From Leucobacter edaphi (GTDB lineage Bacteria > Actinomycetota > Actinomycetes > Actinomycetales > Microbacteriaceae), in NCBI RefSeq assembly GCF_016522535.1, contig NZ_JAEHOI010000002.1, forward strand, positions 62,001 to 126,000: 64,000 nucleotides of DNA, written 5' to 3'. The notes under the pieces were generated by a model. The model made no database searches, was not told the DNA's origin, and was given only the letters and a program-made list of their open reading frames with translations. Within the stretch, counting starts at the first letter, position 1. The number at the start of each line of letters is the position of its first letter. Below, piece after piece: positions 29,243 to 37,636 of this stretch. The position numbers and the translations under genes are program-made.

Positions 29243-29307
29243 CAGAATCCGCTGGTGGATCGCCGATTCTCAGGCGCAGCCTCCAGCGCCTTCGGAGCCG
29301 CCCTCGC

Positions 29308-29313
29308 TAGGAT
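29308..29313 (+). promoter_or_regulatory. -10 box of a leaderless promoter (lemA)
   Basis: TAGGAT ends 6 nt before the ATG at 29320. Confidence 0.5.
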
Positions 29314-29319
29314 GCGGGT

Positions 29320-29889
29320 ATGAATGGTGGATTGATTGCCGGGCTGATCATCGCAGGTGTGCTCGTGCTGCTCGTCGGCTACGTGTGGATCACCTACAAC
29401 TCGCTTGTCACGCTGCGTGTCCGCGTCGACGAGGCGTGGAGCGACATCACGGTGCAGCTGAAGCGCCGGGCCGATCTCATCCCGAACCTCATCGAGACGG
29501 TCAAGGGGTACGCCGCACACGAGAAGTCGGTGTTCGAGGAGGTCACGCGCGCCAGGGCCGAGACGATCTCCGCGAAGGGGCCGGCCGAGGCCTCGCTCGC
29601 CGAGAATCACATGCAGAGCGCGCTGAAGAGCATCTTCGCGGTCTCCGAGGCCTATCCGCAGCTGCAGGCCAGCCAGAACTTCCTCCAGCTCCAGAGCGAC
29701 CTCGTCGACACGGAGAATAAGATCCAGGCCTCCCGCCGCTTCTACAACGGCGGCGTGCGCGAGTACAACACGAAGATCCAGGTGTTCCCGAACACGCTCT
29801 TCGTCCGCGGTTTCGGCTTCGCTGAGCGGGAGTTCTTCGAGGTCGAGGACGTCGCAGCGATCTCGGAGCCGCCCCGCATCCAGTTCTAG
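29320..29889 (+). CDS. lemA: LemA family protein
   Basis: 189 residues: an N-terminal membrane segment (IAGLIIAGVLVLLVGYVWI) followed by the LemA four-helix domain with KRRADLIPNLIETVKGYAAHE near residue 48 and NFLQLQSDLVDTENKIQASR near residue 120. The usual N-out, helical-bundle membrane protein, often paired with M48 or TPM-domain proteins. The next gene, an M48 protease, starts 12 bases on, consistent with that pairing. Confidence 0.93.
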   Translation: MNGGLIAGLIIAGVLVLLVGYVWITYNSLVTLRVRVDEAWSDITVQLKRRADLIPNLIETVKGYAAHEKSVFEEVTRARAETISAKGPAEASLAENHMQSALKSIFAVSEAYPQLQASQNFLQLQSDLVDTENKIQASRRFYNGGVREYNTKIQVFPNTLFVRGFGFAEREFFEVEDVAAISEPPRIQF

Positions 29890-29901
29890 CGAGGAGGGGC
29901 C

Positions 29902-30774
29902 GTGTATCGCGCGATTCGGCGCAACAAGATCAACAGCGTCCTCATCATCCTCCTCTTCATCGCCATCATCGGCGGGCTCGGCTGGCTGGCCGCGTACATC
30001 TATCGTTCGCCGTGGATCGTGATCGGGGTCGTCGGCTTCTCGATCGCGTTCGCCGTGTTCCAGTACTTCATGGCGGGCCGTCAGGCCATCAGCATGTCGG
30101 GGGCGCGGCGGATCACCGAGGCCGATCATCCGCGGCTCTACCGAATCGTCGAGAACCTGTCGATCACCACGGGAACGCCGGTGCCCGAGATCTACATCAT
30201 CGATGATCCGGCGCCGAACGCGTTCGCGACCGGGCGTGATCCCGAGCACGCGATGGTCGCGGCGACGACGGGACTGCTCGACATCATGACCGATGCCGAG
30301 CTCGAGGGCGTCATGGCGCACGAGCTCGGCCACGTGCGCAACTACGACATCCGCGTCTCGATGATCGTCTACGGGCTCGTCGTCGCGGTCGGCATGATCT
30401 CGGACATGCTCGTGCGGATGGCGTTCTTCGGGCGGAACAACAACAACTCCAACCCGATCGTCTTGGTGTTCGGGCTCGTCGCAATGCTCGTGGCACCCCT
30501 CGTCGCCTCGCTCGTGCAGCTCGCCGTCTCACGGCAGCGCGAGTACCTCGCCGACGCGACCGGCGCGATGACAACCCGCCACCCCGAGGCGCTCGCGAGC
30601 GCGCTCCACAAGCTATCCGAGTACGGTCGGCCGATGCAGAAGCAGCAGTCGAGCATGGCGCACCTGTGGATCGCGAACCCGCTGAAACCTGGCGCCCTGC
30701 AGCGCCTGTTCTCGACGCACCCGCCGATCCCCGAGCGGATCCGGCGGCTGCTGGACATCGGCGGGAAGTTCTAG
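29902..30774 (+). CDS. htpX: M48 family zinc metalloprotease (HtpX-like)
   Basis: Membrane-bound protease that degrades damaged membrane proteins. 290 residues: two N-terminal membrane segments, zinc motif HELGH with the first His near residue 140, two further membrane segments near 155-210, and the third ligand region REYLADATGA near residue 213. GTG 29902 follows GAGGAGG. Operon with lemA; its last bases overlap the convergent esterase gene by 4 bp. Confidence 0.92.
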   Translation: MYRAIRRNKINSVLIILLFIAIIGGLGWLAAYIYRSPWIVIGVVGFSIAFAVFQYFMAGRQAISMSGARRITEADHPRLYRIVENLSITTGTPVPEIYIIDDPAPNAFATGRDPEHAMVAATTGLLDIMTDAELEGVMAHELGHVRNYDIRVSMIVYGLVVAVGMISDMLVRMAFFGRNNNNSNPIVLVFGLVAMLVAPLVASLVQLAVSRQREYLADATGAMTTRHPEALASALHKLSEYGRPMQKQQSSMAHLWIANPLKPGALQRLFSTHPPIPERIRRLLDIGGKF

Positions 30775-31835
30775 TCCGAGATCGCCCGGTCCCTGCCGCT
30801 CAGCCCGCGCTCCAGGCTGTCGATGGAGTCCTGGAACGCTCGCGCGCTCATCCGGCTCACGCCGGTGATGTTGATGAAGGCGTGGATCGCGCTCTCGACG
30901 ATCTGCAGGGTCACCGGGACGCCGGCCTCTCTGAGGCGTTCCGCGTAGGCGATGCCCTCGTCGCGCAGCACGTCGAAGCCGGACACCGCGACGTGCGCCG
31001 GCGGGAGCTTGGCGAACGTCCCGGCGTCGGCGAGCAGGGGAGAGGCGAGCGGGTCGAGCGCCGCTTCCGGGGTCCGCAGGTAGTGGGCCTTGTACCAGTC
31101 CATCTGTTCCTCTGTCAGGAAGAAGCCCTCGCCGAAGAGTTCGTACGAGGGTGCTTTCGTGCTGAGATCGGTGCAGGGGCAGTAGAGCAGCTGGAAGTCC
31201 GGAGTGCCGATGGGGTCGTCGATCGTCGCCAGGCACACGGCGGCGCTGAGGTTGCCTCCCGCGCTGTCGCCAGCGACGGCGACGGGCACGCCCGGTCGCA
31301 CCTTGCGCGCCCAGCGATAAGCGTCAATCGCGTCCTCGAGACCCGCGGGAAACGGGTGCTCGGGCGCGAGACGGTAGGCGACGGAGATGACCTCGAGCGT
31401 GCTGTGCTTCGCGAGGAATCGGCACGCCGAGTCCGTGGACTCGAGCCCCCCGACCACCCAGCCGCCGCCGTGAAAGTAGACGACGGTGCCGGTGGTTTCC
31501 TGCTGCGGCACGTTCGCGTAGCGGCGGGCCGCGACGCGTCCGCTCCGGGTGGGGAGCTCGAAGTCCGCGACGGTGGCGACGGGGACGTCGCCCCCGAAGA
31601 CTGCGGCCTCCGAGTCGACCTGCCGCCTGGCCTTTTCGAGCGGGAGGCGGGTGAATTCCGAGCCCGGGACCAGCGCGAGCAATCGGAGCCCCATCTGGAT
31701 CTCGGGGGCGAGGGTCTGGCCATCGATCTGGATTGGTTTCCCTCCGATCCGGCGCTGCGCGCCGACCGGGAGGGAAGAGAGCAGCCGCATGACGGTGCGG
31801 GCGAGACGATCTGTGAGCGGAATCTGACGGGGCAT
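30771..31835 (-). CDS. Alpha/beta hydrolase, hormone-sensitive-lipase family esterase
   Basis: 354 residues with the HSL hallmarks: oxyanion motif YFHGGGWVVGG near residue 121, nucleophile AGDSAGGN near residue 193, the catalytic Asp region in VSGFDVLRDEG, and His in ESAIHAFIN near the end. An N-terminal cap of about 95 residues precedes the catalytic domain. Start chosen at ATG 31835 behind GGAAG, 60 bp inside a longer frame. Esterase on short acyl chains is the likely activity. Confidence 0.9.
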   Translation of the reverse strand: MPRQIPLTDRLARTVMRLLSSLPVGAQRRIGGKPIQIDGQTLAPEIQMGLRLLALVPGSEFTRLPLEKARRQVDSEAAVFGGDVPVATVADFELPTRSGRVAARRYANVPQQETTGTVVYFHGGGWVVGGLESTDSACRFLAKHSTLEVISVAYRLAPEHPFPAGLEDAIDAYRWARKVRPGVPVAVAGDSAGGNLSAAVCLATIDDPIGTPDFQLLYCPCTDLSTKAPSYELFGEGFFLTEEQMDWYKAHYLRTPEAALDPLASPLLADAGTFAKLPPAHVAVSGFDVLRDEGIAYAERLREAGVPVTLQIVESAIHAFINITGVSRMSARAFQDSIDSLERGLSGRDRAISD

Positions 31836-32057
31836 GTGCACTTCCGGTGGGTGAGCTGCGGCGACGTTGCCGAGACTGGCGGGTATTCGGATCACTTCTG
31901 CGTCGGATTGTATGACGGCGGCCCGCGCTCCCGGAAGCGCTCACTCCGGATGGTGACTGTGAATCGTGTCAGCTAGCGCACGGGTTCGGCGTGGCCGCAT
32001 TCCGGGGCCCCGGTGACGGGGCCGTGCGGGCGCCATCGCGAATGGCGCGTTCTCAGC

Positions 32058-32085
32058 CAGCGGAAATTTCGCTGATAGTTCAGCG
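32058..32085. promoter_or_regulatory. Inverted repeats upstream of the MFS gene
   Basis: CGCTGA-TAGT-TCAGCG (32070-32085) is a perfect dyad, and CAGCG-N7-CGCTG (32058-32074) overlaps it around a GAAATTTC core. They lie 35-62 bp before the GTG start in a 284-bp gap (31836-32119) that otherwise shows no gene. Likely a regulator binding site at the transporter promoter. Confidence 0.45.
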
Positions 32086-32119
32086 TATGGTGGAGAGGAG
32101 GTCAGGGAGGGCAAACACG

Positions 32120-33634
32120 GTGGCAGGAACGTTTCGATCCCTTTCCCAGCGCGATTATCGCATCTGGTTCGGTGGGGCGTTCGTCTCGAACATCGGCGCG
32201 TGGATGCAATCGACGGCCCAGAACTGGGTCGTGCTCACCGAACTCACGAACCACAACGCCTCGGCCGTGGGAGCCACGATGGCGCTGCAATTCGGCCCCC
32301 AGCTGCTGCTTGTGCCGTTCAGCGGCGCCGTCGCCGACCGGTTCGATCGGCGCAAGGTCCTGCTCATCACGCAATCCCTCCTGATGCTCCTCGCGGCCGG
32401 CCTGGGAACGCTCCTCGTCACGGGGGCTGCGGAACTCTGGCACCTGTACTGCTTCGCGCTCGGCCTGGGCATCGTGAACGCGTTCGACACGACGTCGCGT
32501 CAGGCGTTCGTGTCCGACCTCGTCGAACCGGATCTGCTGTCGAACGCGGTGGCCCTCAACGCGGCCTCCTTCAACTCGGCGCGGCTGATCGGCCCCGCGG
32601 TCGCCGGAGTGCTCATCGCGATCGTCGGCTCGGGGTGGGTGTTCCTCATCAACGCCGTCTCGTTCCTCGCGGTCCTCGGGGCGCTGCTCGCGATCCACAC
32701 GCTGCACCGCGGACCGCGCGGTCCGGTTCAGCGAGAATCCCAGCTCAAACAACTTTCGGCGGGCGTCAGATACGTTCGGAGGCGCCACGATCTGCTCGTG
32801 ATCTTCATCATGGTCTTCCTCGTGGGCACCTTCGCGATGAACTTCCCCGTGATGTCCTCGACGATGGCGGTCGAGTTCGGCCGTGGCGCCGGCGACTACG
32901 GCCTGCTGTCCTCCATCCTCGCGATCGGCTCGCTCGCCGGGGCCCTGCTCTCGGCGCGGCGCCCTGCGGCACGCATGCGCGTCGTGATCATCGCGGTCGG
33001 CGGGATCGGCGTGGTGAGCCTCATCGCCGCCCTGATGCCGTCGTTCTGGACGTTCGCGGCGACGCTCATCTTTTTGGGTCTCGCGATCTCGACGATGCTC
33101 ACGACCGCGAACGGTTTCGTGCAGACGACGACCGACCCGGCCGTGCGGGGCCGCGTGCTCGCGCTCTACATGGCGATCCTCATGGGAGGCACCCCGATCG
33201 GCGCGCCGCTCGTCGGGGCCGCAGCCGACGCGCTCGGGGCGCACTCGACCCTGTACATCAGTGCCGCGGCGGGTTTCGCGGCGTTCGCCGTGGGCATCGG
33301 CTGGCTGCTCACCGAGCGGGATCTCCGGCTGCGTCGCCTCGATGGCGAGTGGGTCGTGACCCACGCGGGCCGCCCGGATCCGGAGGCCGACCGCGACGAG
33401 CAGCTCGAGACGCTGACGGCGCCGATCTCGGTGCTCAGGAGACCGGGCCACGTCGTCAGCACCGGTGAATCGGCGCCGCAGGACGGCTCTCCGGCATCGA
33501 CCGGGGCTATGCGGCTGGAAGAGCTCTTCGATTCACGCCCGGATCAGGATCGAGATGCCGAAGCGCCGGAGTCGGACCGGCCCGGGGACGAGCCGGGCGA
33601 CAATCCGCGCCGCGGTGGCTCCGCGGGTAGTTGA
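32120..33634 (+). CDS. MFS transporter (EntS/MFS_3 type)
   Basis: 504 residues. Residues 1-400 carry twelve hydrophobic segments with the MFS_3 signature start FRSLSQRDYRIWFGGAFVSNIG and the loop 2-3 motif VADRFDRRKVL near residue 70. Substrate unknown; the subfamily contains siderophore and drug exporters. About 100 hydrophilic, charged residues follow the last membrane segment and are probably disordered. Start chosen at GTG 32120 behind AGGGAGGG; earlier in-frame starts overlap the operator-like repeats. Confidence 0.85.
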   Translation: MAGTFRSLSQRDYRIWFGGAFVSNIGAWMQSTAQNWVVLTELTNHNASAVGATMALQFGPQLLLVPFSGAVADRFDRRKVLLITQSLLMLLAAGLGTLLVTGAAELWHLYCFALGLGIVNAFDTTSRQAFVSDLVEPDLLSNAVALNAASFNSARLIGPAVAGVLIAIVGSGWVFLINAVSFLAVLGALLAIHTLHRGPRGPVQRESQLKQLSAGVRYVRRRHDLLVIFIMVFLVGTFAMNFPVMSSTMAVEFGRGAGDYGLLSSILAIGSLAGALLSARRPAARMRVVIIAVGGIGVVSLIAALMPSFWTFAATLIFLGLAISTMLTTANGFVQTTTDPAVRGRVLALYMAILMGGTPIGAPLVGAAADALGAHSTLYISAAAGFAAFAVGIGWLLTERDLRLRRLDGEWVVTHAGRPDPEADRDEQLETLTAPISVLRRPGHVVSTGESAPQDGSPASTGAMRLEELFDSRPDQDRDAEAPESDRPGDEPGDNPRRGGSAGS

Positions 33635-33700
33635 AAGGTAGGCTGGGGGACGTCCACGCGGCGTCCGCCGCACCCCTTGAATATGGAGCCAAGATAACTG

Positions 33701-35206
33701 GTGAGTGACTTCCTGTCGGCACAGACCCGGACCGAGACGGATTCGCTGGGCAGCGTGGAGATTCCCGCTGCTGCGTATTGGGGGGTGCACACCGCGCGGG
33801 CCCATGAGAACTTCCCGATCGCGCGCCGCCCGATCTCGGTCTACCCCGAATTCATCCGCGCCTTCGCCTGCGTCAAGCAGGCCGCGGCCCGAGCCAACCT
33901 CGAGATCGGCGCACTCGATGAGCAGCGCGCCACACTGATCGATCGCGCCTGCGAAGAGATCAAGACGGGCATGCTCCACGACCAGTTCGTCGTGGGCGTG
34001 ATCCAGGGCGGCGCCGGTACCTCGACGAACATGAACGCGAACGAGGTCATCACGAACCGCGCGCTCGAGCTCGCCGGGCACGCGAAGGGCGACTACTCGT
34101 ACATCAATCCGAACGATCACACGAACCGCAGCCAGTCGACCAACGACACCTACCCGACGGCGATCAAGGTTGCCCTCGCGTTCTCGCTCGACAGCCTGCT
34201 CGAGGAGCTCAACCTCCTCGCCGATTCGTTCGCCGCGAAGGGCCGCGAGTTCTCGCACATCATCAAGGTCGGCCGCACCCAGCTGCAGGACGCCGTTCCG
34301 ATGACGCTCGGCCAGGAGTTCAACGCCTTCGCCGTGACCCTGCGCGAGGACGTCGACCGCCTGCGCGAGGCCGTCTCCCTGCTCGGCGAGGTCAACATGG
34401 GCGCCACGGCGATCGGCACGGGGATCAACGCCCCGGTCGGCTACAAGGAGTCGGTGATCAAGCACCTGCGCGACATCACGGACCTCGACCTCGTGACCGC
34501 CGGCGACCTCGTCGAGTCGACGAGCGACACCGGCGTCTTCGTCACGTTCTCTGCGGCGCTCAAGCGCAGCGCGCTGAAGCTGTCGAAGATCTCGAACGAT
34601 CTCCGCCTGCTCTCCTCCGGCCCGCAGGCCGGCCTCGGTGAGATCAACCTCCCCGCCCGCCAGGCAGGTTCGTCGATCATGCCGGGCAAGGTCAACCCGG
34701 TGATCCCGGAGGCCGTATCGCAGGTGGCCTACTCGGTCGCCGGCGCCGACGTCACGGTGTCGATGGCGGTCGAGGCCGGTCAGCTGCAGCTCAACGCCTT
34801 CGAGCCGGTCATCGCGCACTCGCTGTTCCAGTCGATCACGTGGCTCGAGCGCGCCTGCCACACGCTGCGCGTGAACTGCGTCGACGGAATCACGGCCAAC
34901 GAGGCCCGCCTCGAGGACATGGTTTCCCGCTCCGTCACGGTGATCACGGCGCTCGCACCCGTCATCGGGTACGCGGAGGCCGCGAAGCTCGCCAAGGAGG
35001 CGCTCGCCACGAACGAGAAGGTGTCGGAGCTCGTGGTCGAGCACGGCCTCCTCGACCAGGCGACCCTCGACGACATCCTGCAGCCGTCGAAGCTCGCGGG
35101 GCTCGCCCCCGAGACCGGCGTCATCGACACGATCCACGCGCCCGCCCCCGAGAAGCTCGAGGACGGCGAAGGGGAGATCATCAACGAGGAGCCCGCGGCG
35201 CAGTAG
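33701..35206 (+). CDS. aspA: Aspartate ammonia-lyase
   Basis: Deaminates L-aspartate to fumarate and ammonia. 501 residues with the fumarase/aspartase superfamily signature GSSIMPGKVNP near residue 321, GGAGTSTNMNANEV near residue 103 and the aspartase-type TNDTYPTA. The N-terminal DSLGSVEIPAAAYWGVHT also favours aspartase over fumarase. GTG 33701. The C-terminal 30 residues are acidic and non-conserved. Confidence 0.92.
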   Translation: MSDFLSAQTRTETDSLGSVEIPAAAYWGVHTARAHENFPIARRPISVYPEFIRAFACVKQAAARANLEIGALDEQRATLIDRACEEIKTGMLHDQFVVGVIQGGAGTSTNMNANEVITNRALELAGHAKGDYSYINPNDHTNRSQSTNDTYPTAIKVALAFSLDSLLEELNLLADSFAAKGREFSHIIKVGRTQLQDAVPMTLGQEFNAFAVTLREDVDRLREAVSLLGEVNMGATAIGTGINAPVGYKESVIKHLRDITDLDLVTAGDLVESTSDTGVFVTFSAALKRSALKLSKISNDLRLLSSGPQAGLGEINLPARQAGSSIMPGKVNPVIPEAVSQVAYSVAGADVTVSMAVEAGQLQLNAFEPVIAHSLFQSITWLERACHTLRVNCVDGITANEARLEDMVSRSVTVITALAPVIGYAEAAKLAKEALATNEKVSELVVEHGLLDQATLDDILQPSKLAGLAPETGVIDTIHAPAPEKLEDGEGEIINEEPAAQ

Positions 35207-35228
35207 TCGCGGCGCATCCGGACACGGT

Positions 35229-35264
35229 GCGGGGCGGGGGAGTCGCATGCTCTTCCCGCCCCGC
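35229..35264 (+). terminator. Hairpin terminator after aspA
   Basis: 10-bp perfect stem GCGGGGCGGG (35229-35238) with its complement (35255-35264). No T-run, so termination may be partial. Confidence 0.5.
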
Positions 35265-35359
35265 GGCGTATCCGGCGAGGACCGGGGGGGCTTTCCACGG
35301 CGTGTGCTCGGAGCACACGCCGGAACGCGCCAGAGAACCGAGCCGATCGGAGCCCCGCC

Positions 35360-36019
35360 GTGACCACCCCTCTTCCCGAAGTCATCCCCACCGGGCACAC
35401 CTGCCTCGTGTCCCGCAGCGTCCTCGAGGGGGCCGCGGCGCCGAGGTGGATCGTGCGGGGGACCCCGCGATCCCCGTACGACACGGGCTGGCAGCTCATG
35501 AGCGAGGCCGACACCACCGAATTGCTCGCCATTCCGGGGAATCTGCTCGTCGTCGACTGGGCGCACGCGGTCGCGCTCCAGCCCGCACTCGGACCGATCG
35601 GGAATCTCCCGGTCGGCACGAGCGTTTCTGCGGAGCCGAGCGCCCACGGGGTTCGCCTCGTCGACACCCGCACGGGAGCCGTGGTTACCGGGGAGGGGGC
35701 TACTTCGGCTTTCATACCGGCGCAGGCAACCACCCACGGGCCTCCGAGCGACCAGGCGCCTCAGGGACTGCAGGGCTATCCGGGCTTCCCGGCTCCGCAG
35801 CGCAGGCGCACGGGCATGTTCACCACGGGTCTCGTGCTGACCATCCTCGGCGGGCTGTTCGTGGTCAGTTCTCTGCGTCGAATCGCGACGGGGGCAGCGA
35901 CCTCGACCGTCGTGAGGGATCCCGTCACCGCGGCCGGTGCCCTCACCGGGAGCCTGCTGCTGACGGTCGTGCCGATCGCGGTCGGGATCGTCCTTCTCGT
36001 GCTGTCACGGCGCCGGTAG
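35360..36019 (+). CDS. DUF2185 (Imm33-like) protein with C-terminal membrane segments
   Basis: 219 residues. The N-terminal 80-100 residues match the DUF2185 pattern: TCLVSRSVLEGA, then IVRGTPRSPYDTGWQLMS and a VDWAHAVAL segment. This domain is also described as immunity protein Imm33. A proline/glutamine-rich linker (about 120-150) leads to two membrane segments (TTGLVLTILGGLFVVS and LLLTVVPIAVGIVLLVL). No toxin gene is visible next to it. GTG 35360 follows GGAG. An orphan immunity-like membrane protein or an unrelated use of the fold. Confidence 0.72.
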   Translation: MTTPLPEVIPTGHTCLVSRSVLEGAAAPRWIVRGTPRSPYDTGWQLMSEADTTELLAIPGNLLVVDWAHAVALQPALGPIGNLPVGTSVSAEPSAHGVRLVDTRTGAVVTGEGATSAFIPAQATTHGPPSDQAPQGLQGYPGFPAPQRRRTGMFTTGLVLTILGGLFVVSSLRRIATGAATSTVVRDPVTAAGALTGSLLLTVVPIAVGIVLLVLSRRR

Positions 36020-36084
36020 ATCGCTCGTTCGCGGCGCCTCCGGCCGGCACGCCGGCCGCGTCCGGGCGTGCGCGTGCAGCGCCC

Positions 36085-36951
36085 CTACGCCTGCACGCAG
36101 TGCGAGGTGAGCGCGCCGATCCCCTCGATCGTCACCGTGACGTCGGTGCCGGGCACGAGGTACAGCGGCGGCTTGCGCGAGCGGCCGGCCCCGCCGGGGG
36201 AACCGGTCGAGATGACGGTTCCCGGGAGCAACGTGAGCGACTGCGAGATCGAGGAGATGAGCTCGGCGACGCTGCGGATCATGAATCCGGTCGTTGAATC
36301 CTGCACGCGGAGGCCGTCGACGTCGGTCGTGATGGCGAGCGCCTGCGGATCAGGGATTTCGTCGGCGGTGACGACGACGGGGCCGATCGGGGTGAATCCG
36401 TCGAAGGACTTGCAGCGCGACCACTGCGGCTCGAGGAACTGGATGTTGCGCGCCGTGATGTCGTTGATCACGGTGTAGCCGAACACGTAGTCGAGCGCTT
36501 CCTCGGGGGTGACGTTCTTGGCTGAGCGGCCGATGACGACCCCGAGCTCGCCCTCGTAGTCGACCTCCTGGCTGATGTGCGTGGGGATCGGCACCTCGCC
36601 GTCCTCCGCCCCGAGGGAATTCGGGAACAGGGAGAACAGGACCGGCCCCGAGTCGTTGTCGAGGCTGAGTTCGCTCGCGTGCTCGTCGTAGTTCAGGCCG
36701 ACGGCGAGCACGATCGGGGGCTGGATCGCCGCGGGGGCGAAGCGCACGCCCTCGAGCGGCTGCCACGCGGCTTCATCCGCGGCGTCGACCGCCGCGCGCA
36801 CGCGCTGCTGGGCCGTGTCTCCGGCGGCGATGAGCTCCTGAAGCGTCGCGAAGTCTTCGCCGAGCTGTGAGAGCGGAACGAATCGATCCTCTCGAACCGC
36901 GGCGAGGGTCGGAGCGGAAGCGGGGGACAGGTTCAGGTGCGCGAATCTCAC
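36085..36951 (-). CDS. Fumarylacetoacetate hydrolase family protein
   Basis: 288 residues. The C-terminal FAH domain shows GLNYDEHASE near residue 108, the metal ligands in DYEGELGVVIGRSAKNV near residue 150, and DITARNIQ near residue 176. Members act as hydrolases, isomerases or oxaloacetate decarboxylases on 2-keto acids; substrate unknown. GTG 36951 has no separate ribosome binding site but a TACCCT -10 box 6 nt upstream. Confidence 0.88.
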   Translation of the reverse strand: MRFAHLNLSPASAPTLAAVREDRFVPLSQLGEDFATLQELIAAGDTAQQRVRAAVDAADEAAWQPLEGVRFAPAAIQPPIVLAVGLNYDEHASELSLDNDSGPVLFSLFPNSLGAEDGEVPIPTHISQEVDYEGELGVVIGRSAKNVTPEEALDYVFGYTVINDITARNIQFLEPQWSRCKSFDGFTPIGPVVVTADEIPDPQALAITTDVDGLRVQDSTTGFMIRSVAELISSISQSLTLLPGTVISTGSPGGAGRSRKPPLYLVPGTDVTVTIEGIGALTSHCVQA

Positions 36952-36957
36952 CCCTCC

Positions 36958-36963
36958 AGGGTA
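36958..36963 (-). promoter_or_regulatory. -10 box of a leaderless promoter (FAH gene)
   Basis: TACCCT on the minus strand ends 6 nt before the GTG at 36951. The intervening GGAGGG is too close to serve as a normal ribosome binding site. Confidence 0.45.
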
Positions 36964-37101
36964 TCCGACCCGGTCGCCCGACGGGTGATGCAGCGGCCGG
37001 AACGTGGCTTCAGAACAGAATTTCGACCGTTTTCCCGAGGCATTCGGGCGCGCCGGGTTCCCTCTGAGCGAACTCGCTGGTTGCGGGGTGACTTTCTCAG
37101 C

Positions 37102-37107
37102 GAGAAT
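37102..37107 (+). promoter_or_regulatory. -10-like box of the FKBP gene
   Basis: GAGAAT ends 7 nt before the ATG at 37115. The following AGGGGG could also act as a ribosome binding site, so leaderless use is less certain here. Confidence 0.35.
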
Positions 37108-37114
37108 AGGGGGC

Positions 37115-37486
37115 ATGACTGATGCACCGAAGACCAAGCCCGAGATCGAGTTCCCCGACGGGCCGGCGCCCGCGGAGCTGCAGATCGTGGACCTCGTCGA
37201 GGGCACCGGGGAGGAGGCGCTCGCCAGCTCCACCGTCGATGTGCACTACCTCGGCGTCGAGTACGACTCCGGTGAGGAGTTCGATTCGTCGTGGAGCCGC
37301 GGCGAGTCGATCAACTTCCCCCTGCGCGCGCTGATCCAGGGCTGGCAGGTGGGCATCCCCGGCATGAAGGTCGGCGGCCGCCGCAAGCTCATCGTGCCCC
37401 CGGCCCAGGCCTACGGCACCTCGGGCGGCCACCCGCTCTCCGGCAAGACCCTGATCTTCGTGATCGACCTGCTCGGCGTGAGCTAA
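37115..37486 (+). CDS. FKBP-type peptidyl-prolyl isomerase
   Basis: 123 residues, a single FKBP domain. VHYLGVEYDSGEEFDSSW near residue 48, the proline-binding LIQGWQVGIPGMKVGGRRKLIVPP near residue 70 (partly quoted) and AYGTSG with the closing FVIDLLGV strand are intact. No signal peptide, so cytoplasmic. Divergent from the FAH gene. Followed by a strong terminator. Confidence 0.94.
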   Translation: MTDAPKTKPEIEFPDGPAPAELQIVDLVEGTGEEALASSTVDVHYLGVEYDSGEEFDSSWSRGESINFPLRALIQGWQVGIPGMKVGGRRKLIVPPAQAYGTSGGHPLSGKTLIFVIDLLGVS

Positions 37487-37507
37487 ACCCCGCTCCCCGC
37501 GTTACAC

Positions 37508-37547
37508 GATGCCCGCCCGGGTTTTCCTGGGCGGGCATCGGGCGTTT
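37508..37547 (+). terminator. Terminator after the FKBP gene
   Basis: 14-bp stem GATGCCCGCCCGGG against CCTGGGCGGGCATC (one G-U pair) closed by TTTT and followed by a GCGTTTT run. Confidence 0.8.
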
Positions 37548-37636
37548 TCGCGGGCCCCCGCCGCGACACGCCCGCGCGACCAGTGGTAACGTACTTCTGT
37601 TCAGCCAACACTCAGCTTGAGGAAACGGGGTCATCG

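Noticed and set aside
37004-37114. A 37-residue N-terminal extension of the FKBP protein
   Set aside because: The extension has no conserved residues and covers the divergent promoter; ATG 37115 gives the normal FKBP length.
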